Source: Oscillospiraceae bacterium
GTDB taxonomy: Bacteria > Bacillota > Clostridia > Oscillospirales > CAG-272
Direction: 5' to 3'
Length of the DNA: 35,388 nt
Assembly: GCA_015063625.1 (NCBI GenBank)
Contig: SVTT01000018.1
Span: forward strand, 1-35,388
Shown here: positions 33,122 through 35,388 of the stretch, piece after piece
How the letters are laid out: each line of letters begins with the position of its first letter
Numbering within the stretch: the stretch's first letter is position 1
Position numbers and translations under genes: made by a program
Notes under the pieces: model-generated
Databases searched by the model: none
The model's input: only the letters and a program-made list of their open reading frames with translations
What the model was told of the DNA's origin: nothing

Positions 33122-34039
33122 TTAAGATTCCCAGAGCGTTTTGTCAAGATAACACCGAATGGTGTCCTCCAGCCAGAAGGCGAAACGGATATCGGGGTGT
33201 CTTTGCTCGTAGGCTTTCATGCGGAGGTAGAGATCCTTGCCGTCCCCCGCGTCGTGCCAGATGTCGGCAAATACAAAATCAAAATTTCCCTTCATTTTGG
33301 TATCGGCAAAGGTGAAGGCGTCTTCACAGACCAGATCGATCTTTTCCTTGTGCGGAAATTGGGGTAGGATGTGCGTGCGGAAAAGCTCCAGCACGTCAGG
33401 GCTGATGTCCACCACTGTCACCGAGGTGACCTCGGGCTTCTCTGCCGCGTGGTAGGCGAAGTAGCCAAGCCCCATGCCAAAGGTCAGCACGCGCCCCGAC
33501 GCAGCACGGATGGCGGGGTAGGTGGTCACCATTTCGTTGGGCTGCAGCGTCATCCACTCTCTGCCGTTTTCAAGCATTGCGGGAAAGGGATATTCTACGG
33601 GGAAAAAGCCGATCTGCGGGATCATGCGGCGGTCATGTGTGATCTTGAAATCCTCACAGACGAATGCCTCAAAGGGCGCAAGACACTCTGTTTTGAGCTC
33701 CCATTTGCCGCGGATATCATGCGGAATGCGGATGCTTTTAAAATAAGGATCCTCGAAAAAGGGGGTGGGATCAAGCTCACGGATGGCGGGACGAAGCCAG
33801 TAGTTGAAGAAGATGCGGTCCTTGCCTGCGGCATCGATCTCGGCGAGCGCGGCAAGATACTGTGCGTATGCCTCGGCGCGCGTGATGCGACAGTCGCGGC
33901 AGAGCGTGTCGATCATCTCAGCGTCAATGGCGCGGGGCATCAGATTGAGATACAGACTGAAAAGCTCGGCAAGGCGACTGTTATAGGCGCGGATGACCTC
34001 GGGCGGCAAGCCCGTGCTTGCCTTTAACAGATGTTCCAT
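33122..34039 (-). CDS. SAM-dependent methyltransferase-like protein (spermidine synthase-like fold)
   Basis: A 305-residue soluble protein. A helical N-terminal half (1-165) precedes a Rossmann-type class I methyltransferase domain: VLTFGMGLGYFAYHAA (motif I), SVTVVDISPDVLELF (acidic loop, motif II), LVCEDAFTF and FDFVFADIWHD (motif IV). This order resembles spermidine synthases and related methyltransferases, but the N-terminus is not that of SpeE. Substrate unknown. GAGGAG lies just before the ATG, only 10 bases after the stop of the metallo-hydrolase, so the two form an operon. Confidence 0.72.
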   Translation of the reverse strand: MEHLLKASTGLPPEVIRAYNSRLAELFSLYLNLMPRAIDAEMIDTLCRDCRITRAEAYAQYLAALAEIDAAGKDRIFFNYWLRPAIRELDPTPFFEDPYFKSIRIPHDIRGKWELKTECLAPFEAFVCEDFKITHDRRMIPQIGFFPVEYPFPAMLENGREWMTLQPNEMVTTYPAIRAASGRVLTFGMGLGYFAYHAAEKPEVTSVTVVDISPDVLELFRTHILPQFPHKEKIDLVCEDAFTFADTKMKGNFDFVFADIWHDAGDGKDLYLRMKAYEQRHPDIRFAFWLEDTIRCYLDKTLWES

Positions 34040-34049
34040 AGCTCCTCTT

Positions 34050-34877
34050 TCAGATCTCGATCACCATGCCGTCAAAGGAAACCTTGAAATCGGCATCGGC
34101 GGCGATCTTGACAAACTCATCGTAGGTCACGTTTCCGCCATTATGGGAAAAATGATTGAGAACGAATTCGGTATTTTCGTCGGCGGCGCCGATACGAAGC
34201 AGCTCCTTGCGCAGTGCGATGCATCGGGAGAGGGTGAGATGACCGCGATAGGTATGATGATTGCATGCCTCGGTACAGTCAAGCGAGATGAGGTCACAGG
34301 GCTTTTTCAGTGTGGCAAGATAGGAAAAGCTTTCCTCGGGGTATTCGCTCGTGTCGTTGGAATAAAAAACGGTTTTCCCATCCTTTTCGATCAAGAAGAC
34401 CACGGGCGAGGAGGCGTCATCATGCGCTGCGCGCAGTGCTACCACGGTGTAATCTCCCACCGTAAAGGGGGTAAAAAGCTCGATCTGCTTGACAACGACC
34501 TCGGTGAGCTTGTATTTGTCGATCGCGGCACCGATCTTTCGGCAACCATCGGTGTCCGAATAAAAGGTCAGGGGTGAGGGGTCCGAGAGATGAGCATAGC
34601 CCTTTTTGCGCATTTCAAGCTCATTTGCGTAAAGATGATCCTCATGCGAGTGTGTAAGCAGGCAGTGCTTGATCTTATGTAATGGGATCGCGTGCTGCAG
34701 ATAATGCAGGTAGGTGTCCGCGGGGAAATCGACGAGGAGCGTATCATCGATCAGCGCCTGACTTCTTGTGCGGATGTTTCTGCCGCCGAGGGCTCTTGCC
34801 CTTTTGCAGGTTTCACATTCGCAAAAAATGGCGGGGATGCCTTCTGCCGCTGCCGTGCCGAGATATTGAAGCTTCAT
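34050..34877 (-). CDS. Metallo-beta-lactamase fold hydrolase (PhnP-like)
   Basis: A 275-residue hydrolase. The zinc site HSHEDH lies at 76-81, with later ligands in the ISLDCTEAC and LNHFSHNGG regions. The N-terminal Cys19, Cys21, Cys24 (CECETC) is the structural zinc site of PhnP-type phosphodiesterases. PhnP opens a cyclic phosphoribosyl phosphate in phosphonate use; no other phn gene is here, so only a phosphodiesterase-like role is inferred. The ATG at 34877 is set by GGAGG 8 bases ahead; the ATG at 34892 lacks such a site. Confidence 0.83.
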   Translation of the reverse strand: MKLQYLGTAAAEGIPAIFCECETCKRARALGGRNIRTRSQALIDDTLLVDFPADTYLHYLQHAIPLHKIKHCLLTHSHEDHLYANELEMRKKGYAHLSDPSPLTFYSDTDGCRKIGAAIDKYKLTEVVVKQIELFTPFTVGDYTVVALRAAHDDASSPVVFLIEKDGKTVFYSNDTSEYPEESFSYLATLKKPCDLISLDCTEACNHHTYRGHLTLSRCIALRKELLRIGAADENTEFVLNHFSHNGGNVTYDEFVKIAADADFKVSFDGMVIEI

Positions 34878-34911
34878 ATTTATGTCCTCCATTTGTCAAA
34901 GCTTTGATATC

Positions 34912-34940
34912 ATTATAGCATACGGAGCATTTAAAATCAA
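34912..34940 (-). promoter_or_regulatory. Promoter of the MBL/methyltransferase operon
   Basis: On the minus strand TTGATT (34935-34940), a 17-base spacer and TATAAT (34912-34917) preceded by TGC (extended -10). It lies 35 bases before the ATG at 34877. Confidence 0.8.
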
Positions 34941-35331
34941 CTGAATATAAGAAAAATACTGCGGCATGTTCGAACATCCGCCAACCCGGCAAGGGTCGGC
35001 TCCCTCGACGACCCGATTGTGGATACCATTTGTTTGTAACGGGCTGTCGTGGGCGCCAGCCCCTACCATGTATGGTGTGATTTGGGCATCGGCAGATCGA
35101 ACCACGGGTCGCGATCATCAAGGGAACAACCGTCGGTCGTTCGTTGCAACAGTGAGGTACACATGCGCGCCTGTATCATCCTGAGCGAAGCGCAGCATGC
35201 GGATAAAACCTGCGGGAAACAGAGGAAGCTTTCAGGGTTCTCCTCCGCACATCATCCACCCCCGAGAAAAAACAAGACACCCCCAAGGGATACCTACCAT
35301 AAAGCAGGTTTTGGCAACCGCCAATACAACA
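34941..35331. other. Non-coding right edge with dispersed repeats
   Basis: No supported gene. Positions 34991-35040 are the second copy of the repeat seen at 30101-30150. Next to it 35041-35070 holds GGGCTGTCGTGGGCGCCAGCCC, another short inverted repeat (GGGCTG with CAGCCC). At about 35176-35192 a TCATCCTGAGCGAAGCG string, common between genes in gut Clostridia, is present. The stretch reads as an accumulation of small intergenic elements. Confidence 0.5.
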
Positions 35332-35366
35332 AAAAGGAGTACGGGCATTTTGCCTGTACTCCTTTT
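35332..35366. terminator. Bidirectional terminator at the right edge
   Basis: A 16-bp stem with one G-U pair (35332-35347 with 35351-35366) has a 3-base loop and A/T tracts on both sides. It probably belongs to a gene beyond the right edge of the window. Confidence 0.8.
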
Positions 35367-35388
35367 CACACTTCTTGCTCTGCAAGTA

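Noticed and set aside
35176-35385. Minus-strand 69-codon frame at the right edge
   Set aside because: It reads through the terminator hairpin at 35332-35366 and lacks a ribosome site.

Overview
The window reads as chromosomal DNA from a spore-forming member of the Clostridia (Bacillota). No 16S or marker phylogeny is available here, so genus is not called. The clues are a cotJABC spore-coat operon, an AbrB-type transition-state regulator, ribonuclease J, a T-box riboswitch, strong AGGAGG ribosome binding sites and consensus sigma-A promoters (TTGACA-N17-TATAAT, four near-perfect examples). By eye GC is about 50%; core genes favour C/G-ending codons and much of the polysaccharide cluster is more AT-rich.

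Layout. (1) 235-1184, minus: an AbrB-like regulator followed 2 bases later by a Sfp-type phosphopantetheinyl transferase. (2) 1389-6388, plus: a small membrane protein, RNase J with its own promoter and leader, a membrane-anchored parvulin-type foldase and a zinc-ribbon protein, closed by a terminator. (3) 6708-26742, plus: a roughly 20-kb surface-polysaccharide operon with one clear promoter at the front and a strong terminator at the end. (4) 26877-28124: cotJA-cotJB-cotJC. (5) 28167-30229: an ABC exporter half-transporter with its own promoter and terminator. (6) 30230-30440: an array of small hairpins. (7) 30406-34940, minus: a C-GCAxxG-C-C family protein, a sodium:solute symporter behind a T-box riboswitch, and a PhnP-like metallo-hydrolase plus a SAM-dependent methyltransferase-like gene. 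(8) 34941-35388: repeats and a terminator, no gene.

How the polysaccharide genes fit together. A DegT-type sugar aminotransferase and a PglC-like phosphoglycosyl transferase start the repeat unit on the lipid carrier. Four glycosyltransferases extend it. A pyruvyl transferase and a hexapeptide acyltransferase probably decorate it. Wzx flips it and Wzy polymerises it. CapE-CapF-CapG make UDP-N-acetyl-L-fucosamine and Ugd makes UDP-glucuronate. A TupA-like ATP-grasp ligase sits beside an opine dehydrogenase-family enzyme, which suggests that an amino acid or N-(1-carboxyalkyl) amino acid is amide-linked to the uronic acid. No Wzc/Wze chain-length kinase is in the window. The ligase/opine-dehydrogenase pair, the pyruvyl transferase/FrhB-like iron-sulfur protein pair, the T-box-controlled symporter and the hairpin array are the points most worth a second look.
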